Assembly: GCF_018131185.1 (NCBI RefSeq)
Contig: NZ_JAFCJE010000013.1
Coordinates: forward strand, 22,353-86,352
Reading direction: 5' to 3'
From: Bradyrhizobium diazoefficiens
Lineage (GTDB): Bacteria; Pseudomonadota; Alphaproteobacteria; Rhizobiales; Xanthobacteraceae
DNA: 64,000 nucleotides
The notes beneath the pieces were generated by a model. That model did no database searches, was not told the origin of the DNA, and saw only the letters and a list, made by a program, of their open reading frames with translations. A program made the position numbers and the translations under genes. Shown piece by piece: positions 53,084 to 62,198 of this stretch (positions are counted from its first letter, which is position 1; each line of letters starts with the position of its first letter).

Positions 53084-54043
53084 TTACGCCTCGCGCAGCT
53101 CCGAGGGAGTCGCGCCAAAGCGCTTGCGGAAGGCGCGGTTGAAATAGGACAGATCGGAAAAGCCCGAGGAATGCGCGATGTCGCTGATCTTGCGTGTCCT
53201 GGCGCGGGGATCGCCGAGCAGCTTGCGCGCGTGCAAGAGGCGCTGCTCCAGCACGAATTCGGTGAAGGTCGTGCCGGCCTGCTCGAACAGGCGCTGCGCC
53301 TGGCGCGGGCTGAGGCCCGAGCGCGTCGCGATCTCGGACAGGCAGAGATCGTTGCGGCCGAGCGCGGCCATCACGTCGGCGCGCATGAGGTCGAGACGGG
53401 CCGCCGCATGGCCGCGTCCGCGCGCGAGGCTTGCATGCTCGGCATCAGTGCCGAGCAGCAGGCCGACGAGATCGACCATGTGCTGCGCCGTCAGGCGCTG
53501 GCCCACCGCGTCGAGATGCGGCGCGTGATGGGCGGCGAGCGCATGGTAGCGCAAGACGGTCTCGGCGACCGCGCCGTCGACGAGCACTTGCGACAGCTTG
53601 TCCTCGGCGCGCGGATTGATGTCGAGCAGCGCGCGGCGCGGCATGCGGATGCTGGTGAAGCGGTTTTCGTCGGTGTGGCCGACGGTGCCCGTGATAGCCA
53701 TGTCGACGAGCACCATCTGCGCGGGCGCAAGATCCACGGTGTGGCCGTTCTGCCCGACGCGGACGTGGCCCGCATGGGCGGCGATTAGGACGAGGTCGTC
53801 GCTGCCGTCGGCGAGGTGGCTCTGGGTGCGGGAATATTGCGCGGAGGCGCCTTCGGGAATGGCGAGTACGATGTTGTCGACCACGCTGACCTGGAGCCGG
53901 CAATCGATGCTGTCGCCATGGCTCGGCCCGATATCGAGGCCGCAGGGGCCGAAGGCCCGCTCGCGCCACTGCTCGAACGCCGGGCCGTGCGGCAGGCCGG
54001 TGTACTGGTGAACGAAGATGCCGGGAGGCTTCACTGCATCCAT
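53084..54043 (-). CDS. AraC family transcriptional regulator
   Basis: 319-residue regulator with an N-terminal AraC-binding-like domain (about residues 30-185) and a C-terminal pair of helix-turn-helix motifs (about 215-316, CLSEIATRSGLSPRQAQRLFEQAGTTF and ISDIAHSSGFSDLSYFNRAFRKRFGATPSEL). The ATG at 54043 is chosen; the frame extends to 54268 but the extra part is Pro/Glu-rich and not conserved. The oxidoreductase 117 bases downstream on the same strand is a plausible target. Signal unknown. Confidence 0.85.
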   Translation of the reverse strand: MDAVKPPGIFVHQYTGLPHGPAFEQWRERAFGPCGLDIGPSHGDSIDCRLQVSVVDNIVLAIPEGASAQYSRTQSHLADGSDDLVLIAAHAGHVRVGQNGHTVDLAPAQMVLVDMAITGTVGHTDENRFTSIRMPRRALLDINPRAEDKLSQVLVDGAVAETVLRYHALAAHHAPHLDAVGQRLTAQHMVDLVGLLLGTDAEHASLARGRGHAAARLDLMRADVMAALGRNDLCLSEIATRSGLSPRQAQRLFEQAGTTFTEFVLEQRLLHARKLLGDPRARTRKISDIAHSSGFSDLSYFNRAFRKRFGATPSELREA

Positions 54044-54281
54044 CTGATTCTTCTCGACCTCTTCCGGCGGCGCGGACGGTGGCGCTGCGACTTCAAATTC
54101 CGGGGATTTGACGCCGCGAAAGGCCGGGAGGTTCAAATCAGGGGCGGATTCGGCGCGACTTGTCGGGATGCGACGGCGGAATGGACCGCGGCGACAATTG
54201 GACCCCGTAGCCCACATGAGCGAAAGCGACATGCGGGAACAGACGCCCCGGATATCGCTGTCGCTCATCCGGGCTGCGGAA

Positions 54282-55325
54282 TTACTTTTGGGCGGGCGCC
54301 TGCGGCTGGGACGGCGGCACGGTCTCGATCAGCCTGCCGGAGAACACCGGGGACGAGGTCGGCTGGCCGCTCGGCGAGCCGCCGGCCTGCTCGACGGTGA
54401 CGGCGTAGGTCGCGCCGTTGACGACCTCGGCATCATAGGAGGCGAGCAGCGGCCGCGCGGTGAAATCGCCGGAGCTGATCACGCCGAGCGAGCGCGGACG
54501 CGGCAGCTTGTCGGAGATCAGCCAGAGCTCGAAGCTCTTGCCGGGCTCCGGCGTCGCGCCGACCTTGCGCACCGTGAAATTCCGCGTCGCGCCGTCGATG
54601 GTGAGGATGAAGGCGGGGCCGCCTCCCTGGCCCTGCAGCAAGGCAACATATTGCGCGGAGGGGGTGAGCGGCGGCGCCGGCGTCTTCACTTCCACCGTCT
54701 GGATGCGCGGCGGCGAACGCAGTGGGCCCGGCAGCGCGTCGGGATTGAGTATCTGTAGCGACAACGTCACGAGCAGCGCAGCCGCAAGCGCGCCGACGGC
54801 GGATGCGATGTTGCGCCAGCGCTTCACGCGGCTTTCGAGACGGATCACGTTGGTGTCGTCGGCGATTGGAGCTTGCGGCGTCCGGACGACCTCGGGATCG
54901 GGTGCGTGGACCTGCGGCATGAAAACGGGCGCGATGTCGGGAATCGCATCCGACCCGGAGCGTATCGGCTCGGGCTGCCCTGCTTCGGGAGGCTGCGGTT
55001 GCGGTGGCTGCTCCGACGGCGCTTCCGGCGGCGCAGTTTCGATCGGCGGAATTGGTGGCGGCGCGCTGTCGGCCGGACCAGGCGGCTGCTGCGCAAGCAC
55101 CGTGCGCGCGATCTCGGACCTGATGTTCTCCCACACGATCGGACGCGGCTCGACCGAGCCGACCATCTGGTTGAGCGCGCCGAGCCGGAAGGCCCAGCCC
55201 TGCACGATGCCGGCGAACGCCTCGTCCACAGCCATCATGGTCTCGACCTGCGCGCGCTCATCGGCATCGAGGGTGCCGAGCGCATATTCCGCGGCGAGCG
55301 CGATATGGTCCTCCGAGTAAGCCAT
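54282..55325 (-). CDS. Anti-sigma factor, RskA-type
   Basis: 347-residue membrane protein that keeps the ECF sigma factor encoded upstream inactive. The N-terminal domain (EDHIALAAEYALGTLDADERAQVE...WENIRSEIA) binds sigma. A long Pro/Gln-rich linker follows (about 85-140), one membrane helix (about 172-192, IASAVGALAAALLVTLSLQIL) and a periplasmic RskA-like domain with KSFELWLISDKLPRPRSLGVI. ATG 55325 is used; a TTG at 55328 is in frame. It follows the sigma gene by 36 bases in the same operon. Confidence 0.88.
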   Translation of the reverse strand: MAYSEDHIALAAEYALGTLDADERAQVETMMAVDEAFAGIVQGWAFRLGALNQMVGSVEPRPIVWENIRSEIARTVLAQQPPGPADSAPPPIPPIETAPPEAPSEQPPQPQPPEAGQPEPIRSGSDAIPDIAPVFMPQVHAPDPEVVRTPQAPIADDTNVIRLESRVKRWRNIASAVGALAAALLVTLSLQILNPDALPGPLRSPPRIQTVEVKTPAPPLTPSAQYVALLQGQGGGPAFILTIDGATRNFTVRKVGATPEPGKSFELWLISDKLPRPRSLGVISSGDFTARPLLASYDAEVVNGATYAVTVEQAGGSPSGQPTSSPVFSGRLIETVPPSQPQAPAQK

Positions 55326-55361
55326 CAATTGCAGTCCAGAACCGTCCTCGTCATCAAGCCC

Positions 55362-55907
55362 TCACAATCCGAGGCATTCCCGGATATCCAACATGCTGCG
55401 CCGGAGCCACGTCTTCACCGTGTTGACGGGAGCTGAGAATTTCTCCGCCAATTGCTCGCGGCTCCAGCCGTTGTAATAGGCGAGAAGCACGAGCCGCTGA
55501 CGGTCCGGCTCGAGCCGGCCGATGCACTCCAGGAGCCGCTTCAACTCTTCGGTCATCTCCCGGCGCGCCAGCGGATCGGGACTGTCGGCCGCCACCTCCA
55601 TCGCCTGAGGCTCTTCCTCGATGGAGACCTCCGACTTCTTGCGCACGATGTCGATCGCACGGTTGCGCGCGATCGAGGCCATCCACGTGATCGGCGACGA
55701 CAGGGCCGGATCGAACCGGCCCGCGCTGTTCCAGATCTTGACGTAGGTCTCCTGAATGACCTCCTCTGCGAGATCCTGTCGGCGCAAGATACGGAGCACG
55801 ACGCCAAAGAGTTTCGCGCGTGTGGCGGCGTAGAGGCGCTCGAACGCGGCCTGATCGCCCTTTGCCACCGCCTCAATCAACCCGACCAGCTCTGCTGGCG
55901 TCAGCAT
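55362..55907 (-). CDS. ECF RNA polymerase sigma factor
   Basis: 181-residue group IV sigma-70 factor. Region 2 (about residues 20-85: FERLYAATRAKLFGVVLRILRRQDLAEEVIQETYVKIW, then ITWMASIARNRAIDIVRKK) reads the -10 element, and region 4 (about 120-175: LECIGRLEPDRQRLVLLAYYNGWSREQLAEKFSAPVNTVKTWLRRSM) the -35 element. It is encoded with its RskA-type anti-sigma partner, so the pair probably answers an envelope or oxidative signal. Resembles the SigK-like group. Targets not identified in the window. Confidence 0.93.
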   Translation of the reverse strand: MLTPAELVGLIEAVAKGDQAAFERLYAATRAKLFGVVLRILRRQDLAEEVIQETYVKIWNSAGRFDPALSSPITWMASIARNRAIDIVRKKSEVSIEEEPQAMEVAADSPDPLARREMTEELKRLLECIGRLEPDRQRLVLLAYYNGWSREQLAEKFSAPVNTVKTWLRRSMLDIRECLGL

Positions 55908-56025
55908 TCAGCCCCCCGACACGCAGGCCCTCGCATTCCGCGAAAGCCCCAGCACCGCACCACCATAGCGCGCGGCAAAGCCGACCACCAAGGGGTGCGG
56001 TGCCACGCTGTGGACAGCACATACG

Positions 56026-56050
56026 AAAAACCCGGACCTTGCGGTCCGGG
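56026..56050 (-). terminator. Rho-independent terminator of the fliI-fliJ operon
   Basis: Read on the minus strand, CCCGGACC / GGTCCGGG (8-bp stem, 4-base loop, 56031-56050) is followed by five T (56026-56030). It lies 35 bases past the fliJ stop. Confidence 0.85.
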
Positions 56051-56085
56051 CCTGGCAAATTCCAACGCGATTGGCTGCTAGCGGC

Positions 56086-56505
56086 TCAGGCGACGGCGCC
56101 GATGCGGGCGCGCATCAGACCGATGCTGTCGAGATCGGCCTGCTCGCGGGCGTTCTCCTCGGCACGTTCGCGGGCCTGGTCGCGCTCGTCGAGCAGCTCG
56201 ACCTTCTTCAGCTCCTCGAAGGCCTCGGCCAGCGCGGCCTTGGCTTCGTCGAGCTGGCCCTTGAGCTCGTCGGCCGAGCGGGTCAGGTTCTCGCGGCGCT
56301 GGATCGCCGCCTTGGCATAGGTCGGATAGGCAAAGTGCGAGGGATCGTTGATCCCGGCACGTTCCTGCTCGGTCGTGATCTCGCGCTCGAGATCGGTCGA
56401 CATCCGCTGGAAGTCGGCGATCATGGTCTCGATCTGGGTGACCCGGCGGCGCTTTTCGTCGACCTGAAACTTCTTCAGGCGAATGAGGGTATCTCGTGAC
56501 TTCAT
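56086..56505 (-). CDS. fliJ: Flagellar export protein FliJ
   Basis: 139-residue coiled-coil protein that works with the export ATPase FliI and escorts chaperones to the gate. The sequence is almost entirely heptad-like helix: MKSRDTLIRLKKFQVDEKRRRVTQIETMIADF, and later long stretches rich in Glu, Arg, Leu and Ala. FliJ is poorly conserved, so this rests on length, coiled-coil nature, start motif and position: 121 bases downstream of fliI on the same strand. A terminator follows. Confidence 0.87.
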   Translation of the reverse strand: MKSRDTLIRLKKFQVDEKRRRVTQIETMIADFQRMSTDLEREITTEQERAGINDPSHFAYPTYAKAAIQRRENLTRSADELKGQLDEAKAALAEAFEELKKVELLDERDQARERAEENAREQADLDSIGLMRARIGAVA

Positions 56506-56626
56506 CGACTCGTACTCCCCAGAAGTCCCCCCGCTGCACGTGGGACGATACCGGTCACCCCACGGGCCCGATGGGGGCCCAGACCGGCTCTGCTACTCTG
56601 TGGGATGGGATGATGACGGGACAAAG

Positions 56627-57952
56627 TTAGCGTTCCGTTTCCAAATCGCCGAGGATTTGCGCCAACTGGCGGTAGCCGTCCGCCAGTGATGCATTTTCGT
56701 CCTTGCGCTGGCGCAGGAAGGCCTCCAGCGGCTCGTGCAGGCGGATCGCCTCGTCGACTTCGGGGCTGGAGCCGGCCCGGTAGGCGCCGAGACGGATCAA
56801 TTCCTCCATGTCGGCATAGGTCGCCATCACCGCCCGCGCCTTCTGGATGACGGGCCAGAATTGCGGATCGGCCGATTTCGGCATGGTACGGGAGACGGAT
56901 TTGAGGATATTGATCGCGGGATAGCGGCCGCGTTCGGCGATCGAGCGCTGCATCACGATGTGGCCGTCCAGGATGCCGCGGACCGCATCCGCGATCGGCT
57001 CGTTATGGTCGTCGCCGTCGACCAGCACCGTGAAGATCGCGGTGATGGCGCCCTCCCCTAAGCCCGGCCCGGCCCGCTCCAGGAGTTTCGGCAGTTCGGT
57101 GAACACGGTCGGCGTGTAGCCCTTGGCCGTCGGCGGCTCGCCGGCGGAGAGGCCGATCTCGCGCTGGGCCATCGCAAAGCGCGTCACCGAATCCATCAGG
57201 CAGAGCACGTCCTTATTCTCGTCGCGAAAATATTCGGCGACCGCGAGCGTCAGATAGGCGGCCTGGCGGCGCATCAGCGCCGGCTCGTCGGAAGTCGCGA
57301 CGATCACGACCGAACGCGCCAGGCCCTCCTCGCCGAGATCGTCCTGCAGGAACTCCTGCACCTCGCGGCCGCGTTCGCCGATCAGCCCGATGACGCTGAC
57401 CGCGGCATCGACGTTGCGCGCCAGCATCGAGAGCAGCACCGATTTGCCGACGCCGGAGCCTGCGAAGATGCCCATGCGCTGGCCGCGGCAGCAGGTGAGG
57501 AAGGTGTTCATCGCGCGCACGCCGAGATCGAGCGGGCTACCTACACGCTTGCGCGAATGCGCCGGCGGCGGCGTATTGCGGAACGGCATCGGCGAGGAGC
57601 CTTGCGGCAACGGCCCCTTGCCGTCGATCGGCTCGCCCAGCGCATTGATGACGCGGCCGAGCCAGGCCGCTGACGGCCGCACCTGGTTGGCGGCATTGGC
57701 GATGACGGCCTTGCAGCCGCGGCGCACGCCGTCGAGGCCGGCGAACGGCATCACGACAGCGTTGTTGCCGGAGAAGCCGATCACCTCGCAAGGAATGCTG
57801 CGGTTGGCGCCGGTCTCGATCACGAGCCGCGCGCCGACCGACATCGCGTGAATGGGACCGGCCACCTCGACCATCAGGCCGCGCACGCCGACCACGCGTC
57901 CGTAAATATTGATGCCGTCGATGTCGCCGATCTGCTCGGCCAAAGCCTTCAT
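56627..57952 (-). CDS. fliI: Flagellum-specific ATPase FliI
   Basis: 441-residue cytoplasmic ATPase of the flagellar type III export apparatus. Walker A GIFAGSGVGKSVLLSML (about residue 163), IGLIGERGREVQEF, Walker B VLCLMDSVTRFAMAQREIGL and the C-terminal GRYPAINILKSVSR are all present. The N-terminal YGRVVGVRGLMVEVAG barrel is normal. Divergent from ctrA; the gap carries a CtrA-type box (58039) about 87 bases from this start, so fliI is probably a class II flagellar gene under CtrA control. Confidence 0.95.
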   Translation of the reverse strand: MKALAEQIGDIDGINIYGRVVGVRGLMVEVAGPIHAMSVGARLVIETGANRSIPCEVIGFSGNNAVVMPFAGLDGVRRGCKAVIANAANQVRPSAAWLGRVINALGEPIDGKGPLPQGSSPMPFRNTPPPAHSRKRVGSPLDLGVRAMNTFLTCCRGQRMGIFAGSGVGKSVLLSMLARNVDAAVSVIGLIGERGREVQEFLQDDLGEEGLARSVVIVATSDEPALMRRQAAYLTLAVAEYFRDENKDVLCLMDSVTRFAMAQREIGLSAGEPPTAKGYTPTVFTELPKLLERAGPGLGEGAITAIFTVLVDGDDHNEPIADAVRGILDGHIVMQRSIAERGRYPAINILKSVSRTMPKSADPQFWPVIQKARAVMATYADMEELIRLGAYRAGSSPEVDEAIRLHEPLEAFLRQRKDENASLADGYRQLAQILGDLETER

Positions 57953-58038
57953 CGGGGGACCCTCATTAAGGTGCGCGGCTTGGACATCCGGGACTTCACG
58001 GTGAAAACCTTAAGTTTCGCCATATTTCTGAACGGAGC

Positions 58039-58053
58039 TTAACTTCGTGTTTA
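58039..58053. promoter_or_regulatory. CtrA box candidate TTAA-N7-TTTA
   Basis: TTAA at 58039-58042, seven bases, then TTTA(C) at 58050-58053, one mismatch from the alphaproteobacterial CtrA consensus TTAA-N7-TTAA. It lies between fliI (start 57952) and ctrA (start 58369). A half site TTAACCAT is at 58262-58269. Confidence 0.6.
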
Positions 58054-58097
58054 CCCGCATCATTAATCATTGCGTCACTGTCTTTGTGACTGAGCGT

Positions 58098-58289
58098 GAC
58101 TCCCCTTCAGAAGAAGGCTGAGTCGCGGGAGTCGGTTAGGCCCGTCTCTTAAAGTGGAACTTGAACGGAGCTGGGTGACGAAAGCTGCTTCACGCGCAAG
58201 ACCTTAGGGCGATTCGACAAAAATTGCACCGGGGGGACTTGCGTTCCAGAATCAGAGTTTGTTAACCATCTGTTGTCAGGATCCGAATC
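58098..58289. promoter_or_regulatory. Cluster of six GANTC methylation sites upstream of ctrA
   Basis: GANTC, the CcrM methylation target, occurs at 58098, 58120, 58129, 58211, 58249 and 58285, six times in 192 bases. In Caulobacter, methylation of a GANTC in the ctrA P1 promoter couples its transcription to replication. The density here is far above chance for GC-rich DNA. Confidence 0.7.
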
Positions 58290-58368
58290 AGTTGTTCAAA
58301 GGCGTTTTGTTGAGTGCCGCGAATGCGGCCGACCTGACGCCCAGGAGCGGCGACTATGGGGAACTGGC

Positions 58369-59070
<702 letters not shown>

Positions 59071-59120
59071 TCCTGGGTTTACGTCGCGAGCCTTGTCAGG
59101 CTCGCTCCTCCCAGCCTGGA

Positions 59121-59151
59121 CCCCGCCGCAAATGGCGGGGTTTTGTTTTTT
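59121..59151 (+). terminator. Rho-independent terminator after ctrA
   Basis: CCCCGCC (59121-59127) pairs with GGCGGGG (59134-59140), followed by TTTTGTTTTTT. Classic intrinsic terminator 50 bases after the ctrA stop. Confidence 0.93.
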
Positions 59152-59307
59152 GGGGATGTCTTCTGCCCCGAATTGTACCGCTCCATGCGACTGCCCCTGG
59201 CCAAATGTCAGGCGCGGCGGCCGCGCTGGTGCGACTTCATCCCTCTCTAATATTTGAACCGCTATCCTTCCCCCGCCGACGAATGGTCGCTGCACGATGG
59301 GGGAACG

Positions 59308-59712
59308 ATGATCCTGCAATCACTCGCCGGCCTGCCTGCCTTCCTGGTCTATTTCTGCACCGGGCTGATCGCGGTCGTGGCCTATTTGTTCGTCTATACC
59401 CGCATCACCGCGCATAACGAATTCCAGCTCATCCGCGATAACGAGCCGGCCGCGGCGATTGCGCTCGGGCTGAGCCTGCTCGGCTTCGTGGCCCCGCTGG
59501 TCAGCGCGATCGCCCATTCGGCCAATGTGCTGGATTGCCTGATCTGGGCGACGATCGCGCTGGTCGTGCAAGTCATCGTGTTCTTCCTGGTGCGCGTGCC
59601 GGTGCCGAACCTGTCGGCACGGATCGCCGCCGGCGAGCTTGCGCCGGCAATCTGGCTCGGCCTGTCCTCGCTCGCCGCCGGGCTGCTCAACGCCGCCAGC
59701 ATGATCTACTGA
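59308..59712 (+). CDS. DUF350 membrane protein (YjfL-like)
   Basis: 134-residue inner-membrane protein with four hydrophobic segments (about residues 10-28, 46-64, 72-92 and 108-128), beginning MILQSLAGLPAFLVYFCTGLIAVVAYLFVYTRITAHNEFQLI. The HNEFQLI..N..AAAIALGLSLLGF pattern is the DUF350 signature. The ATG at 59308 has GGGGGA upstream. It lies one base before the DUF1190 gene. In enteric bacteria the homologous yjfL occurs with yjfM and yjfC, as here; biochemical role unknown. Confidence 0.88.
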   Translation: MILQSLAGLPAFLVYFCTGLIAVVAYLFVYTRITAHNEFQLIRDNEPAAAIALGLSLLGFVAPLVSAIAHSANVLDCLIWATIALVVQVIVFFLVRVPVPNLSARIAAGELAPAIWLGLSSLAAGLLNAASMIY

Positions 59713-59713
59713 G

Positions 59714-60106
59714 ATGGCCGACAAACCGACCAAGAAGGAGTTCGGCAAGCGCCGGCCGGTGGCTGAGCCGCCGGCTTCGCGTCCGCCGGTGAAGCGATCC
59801 GGCCATGTCGCCCTGCTGGTGATGGGCACGCTCGCGGTCGGCACCACCGCCTACACCCTGATGCCGCGGCAGACTTGCGAGCCCACGCCGGGCGCACTGC
59901 CGGGGCAGACGACCACGACCTGCACGAGCAGCAGCAGCAGCAGTTCGTCAGGCGGCAGCAGTTCGCGCTGGTCGTCGCGATCGAGCTTCTTCAGCAGCGA
60001 TTCTTCGTCCCATTCCTCGTCGGCAACGTCGTCCGATTCCGGCCACAGCAGCGTGAGCCGCGGCGGCTTCGGCTCGTTCGGCCATGGCTTCTCGGGCGGC
60101 GGCTGA
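59714..60106 (+). CDS. DUF1190-like protein with Ser/Gly-rich tail
   Basis: 130-residue protein with a basic N-terminus (KPTKKEFGKRRPVAEPP), one membrane helix (about 32-50, VALLVMGTLAVGTTAYTLM), and a low-complexity exterior made almost only of Ser and Gly. It ends GFGSFGHGFSGGG. The layout fits the YgiB/YjfM (DUF1190) family. The disordered Gly-terminated tail next to an ATP-grasp ligase is notable: such ligases can join peptides or polyamines to carboxyl groups. Two bases separate it from the downstream ligase gene. Confidence 0.8.
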   Translation: MADKPTKKEFGKRRPVAEPPASRPPVKRSGHVALLVMGTLAVGTTAYTLMPRQTCEPTPGALPGQTTTTCTSSSSSSSSGGSSSRWSSRSSFFSSDSSSHSSSATSSDSGHSSVSRGGFGSFGHGFSGGG

Positions 60107-60108
60107 CC

Positions 60109-61269
60109 ATGCAGCGCATCACCTGCCTCGAGCGCGACGACTGGCGAGAGACCGCAGCGCAATGCGGCTTCGTCTTCCACACCATCGACGGCGAACGCTA
60201 TTGGGACGAACGCGCCTATTACGGCTTCACGCTCGAGGAGATCGAGCGCGGCATCGAGACACCGACCGGCGAGATCGAGGCGATGTGCCTGGAGCTTGCC
60301 GGCCGCGTCGTCAGTGACGAGCGCCACCTGCGCCGCTTGCAGATTCCGGAAGCGTTCTGGAGCCTGATCGCCGAGAGCTGGAAGCGCGACGACCGCAGCC
60401 TCTATGGCCGGCTCGATCTCAGTTACGACGGCAAAGGTCCGGCAAAGCTGCTCGAATACAACGCGGATACGCCGACCTCACTGTTCGAGGCGGCCGTCTT
60501 CCAATGGACCTGGCTCGAACAGGCGATCGAACGCCGCGTCATCCCCTCGCGTGCCGATCAGTTCAACTCCATCCACGAGCGATTGATCGCGGCATGGAAG
60601 GAGATCGCCGGCGGCCGCCCCGTCCATCTCACCGGCATCATCGGCCATCAGGAGGACGCCGGCACGCTCGCTTATCTCGAAGACACCGCGCGCCAGGCCG
60701 GGCTCTCCACCAGGCTGCTCGACATCGAACAGGTCGGCTGGCGCGATGAGCCCGGCTGTTTCGTCGATCTCGACGATGGCGACATCGCGCTCGCCTTCAA
60801 GCTCTATCCCTGGGAATGGATGTTCCACGACGCTTTCGGCGCCAAGCTCAAGGACGCAGCCACGCGCTGGATCGAGCCGCCGTGGAAGGCGGTGCTTTCC
60901 AACAAAGGCATTTTGCCGCTGCTGTGGGAGATGTTTCCGAACCATCCCCATCTGCTGCCGGCCTTCTTCGAGGACGATCCGCGCTCCGCCGAGCTCGGCA
61001 CGTCCTATGTGCGCAAGCCGCTGCTGTCGCGCGAAGGCGCCAACGTCACGATCGTGTCCGGCGGCATGCCGCTCGACGAGCAGGCAGGCCCCTACGGCGC
61101 CGAAGGTTTCCTGCGGCAGGCGCTGGCACCGCTGCCGAATTTTTCGGGCTTCTATCCGGTGATTGGAAGCTGGCTGGTGAACCACGAGCCGTGCGGATTG
61201 TCGATCCGCGAGGACGAGAGCCCGATCACGGGCAACCGCTCGCGGTTTCTGCCGCATGCGATTTTGTGA
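60109..61269 (+). CDS. Glutathionylspermidine synthase family ATP-grasp protein (YjfC-like)
   Basis: 386-residue cytoplasmic amide ligase of the ATP-grasp fold. It starts MQRITCLERDDWRETAAQCGF and has the family regions YYGFTLEEIE, RLDLSYDGKGPAKLLEYNADTPTSLFEAAVFQW (near residue 100-135), FKLYPWEWMFHD, and WKAVLSNKGILPLLWEMFPNHPHLLPAFF with KPLLSREGANV near the C-terminus. The family joins carboxylates to amines, such as glutathione to spermidine, but the YjfC branch has no proven substrate. The neighbouring DUF1190 protein with a free Gly-rich tail is a candidate target. Third gene of a tight trio. Confidence 0.88.
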   Translation: MQRITCLERDDWRETAAQCGFVFHTIDGERYWDERAYYGFTLEEIERGIETPTGEIEAMCLELAGRVVSDERHLRRLQIPEAFWSLIAESWKRDDRSLYGRLDLSYDGKGPAKLLEYNADTPTSLFEAAVFQWTWLEQAIERRVIPSRADQFNSIHERLIAAWKEIAGGRPVHLTGIIGHQEDAGTLAYLEDTARQAGLSTRLLDIEQVGWRDEPGCFVDLDDGDIALAFKLYPWEWMFHDAFGAKLKDAATRWIEPPWKAVLSNKGILPLLWEMFPNHPHLLPAFFEDDPRSAELGTSYVRKPLLSREGANVTIVSGGMPLDEQAGPYGAEGFLRQALAPLPNFSGFYPVIGSWLVNHEPCGLSIREDESPITGNRSRFLPHAIL

Positions 61270-61274
61270 GGCTC

Positions 61275-61316
61275 GTCATTCCGGGACGCTCGCGAAGCGA
61301 GCGAGCCCGCAATGAC
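61275..61316. repeat. Short palindromic repeat (GTCATT...AATGAC)
   Basis: GTCATT (61275-61280) and AATGAC (61311-61316) flank GCTCGC-GAA-GCGAGC (61288-61302). It lies between convergent genes and resembles the elements at 33679 and 47844. Confidence 0.7.
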
Positions 61317-61325
61317 GGAAGCATT

Positions 61326-62198
61326 TCACTTGGCCGCGGCGATCTTCAAAGACGGCGGCATCAAGCCGCCCATGGGGCGGCCGGAGCGCGCGGGGTTGAG
61401 CTGGTAAAGACCGCGGCGATCGGCGATGGGTCGGAACGCATCGGTGATGCCGACCACGGATTCGGCCGCGCCGAGCAGCAGCGTGCCGTCGGCCTCCAGG
61501 CCCTTCGCCATCCGCTCGAAGATCACCGCCTTGGTATCCTGGTCGAAATAGATCAGCACGTTGCGGCAGAAGATCACGTCGAAGGTGCCGAGATGGGAGA
61601 AGTCCTGCAACAGATTGAGCTGGCGGAACTGCACCATCGCGCGAATGTCGGCATTGAGCTGCCAGACTTCGCCGACCTGCGCGAAATACTTCATCAGGTG
61701 CTGGATCGGCAGGCCGCGCTGCACCTCGAACTGGCTGTAGATGCCGGCCTTCGACTTCTCCAGCACCTCCTGCGACAGGTCGGTGGCGACGATCTCGATG
61801 CGCCAGCCGGCGAGGGCCGCGCCCATCTCCTTCACGCACATCGCGATCGAATAGGGCTCCTGCCCGGTCGAGGACGCCGCCGACCAGATGCGCAAGCTCT
61901 TGCGCGCCGCGCGCGCCTTGATCAGGCCCGGCAGGATGGTGTCGCGCAAATGATCGAACGGGATCTTGTCGCGGTAGAAGAAGGTCTCGTTGGTGGTCAT
62001 CGCTTCGACCACGTCGGTGGCAAGCCGGCCGTCACCGTTCCTGATCTTCAGCACGAGATCGGGAATACCGGGAAGGCTCGCCTTGCGCGCGAGCGGCAAG
62101 AGCCGGCTTTCGACCAGATATTGCTTGTCGGGGGACAGATCGAGGCCGGAGCGCTCTTTCAGGAACTTGCGCAGATAGTCGTAGTCGGTCGGCGTCAC
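61326..62198 (-). CDS. cheR: Chemotaxis methyltransferase CheR
   Basis: 290-residue SAM-dependent enzyme that adds methyl groups to glutamates of chemoreceptors. N-terminal all-helical domain (about 1-75), then the SAM fold with LRIWSAASSTGQEPYSIAM, IVATDLSQEVLEKSKAGIY and VIFCRNVLIYFDQDTK, the CheR signature. The ATG at 62198 overlaps the stop of cheB in ATGA, so both enzymes of the adaptation pair are coupled. Last gene of the che operon. Confidence 0.95.
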   Translation of the reverse strand: MTPTDYDYLRKFLKERSGLDLSPDKQYLVESRLLPLARKASLPGIPDLVLKIRNGDGRLATDVVEAMTTNETFFYRDKIPFDHLRDTILPGLIKARAARKSLRIWSAASSTGQEPYSIAMCVKEMGAALAGWRIEIVATDLSQEVLEKSKAGIYSQFEVQRGLPIQHLMKYFAQVGEVWQLNADIRAMVQFRQLNLLQDFSHLGTFDVIFCRNVLIYFDQDTKAVIFERMAKGLEADGTLLLGAAESVVGITDAFRPIADRRGLYQLNPARSGRPMGGLMPPSLKIAAAK

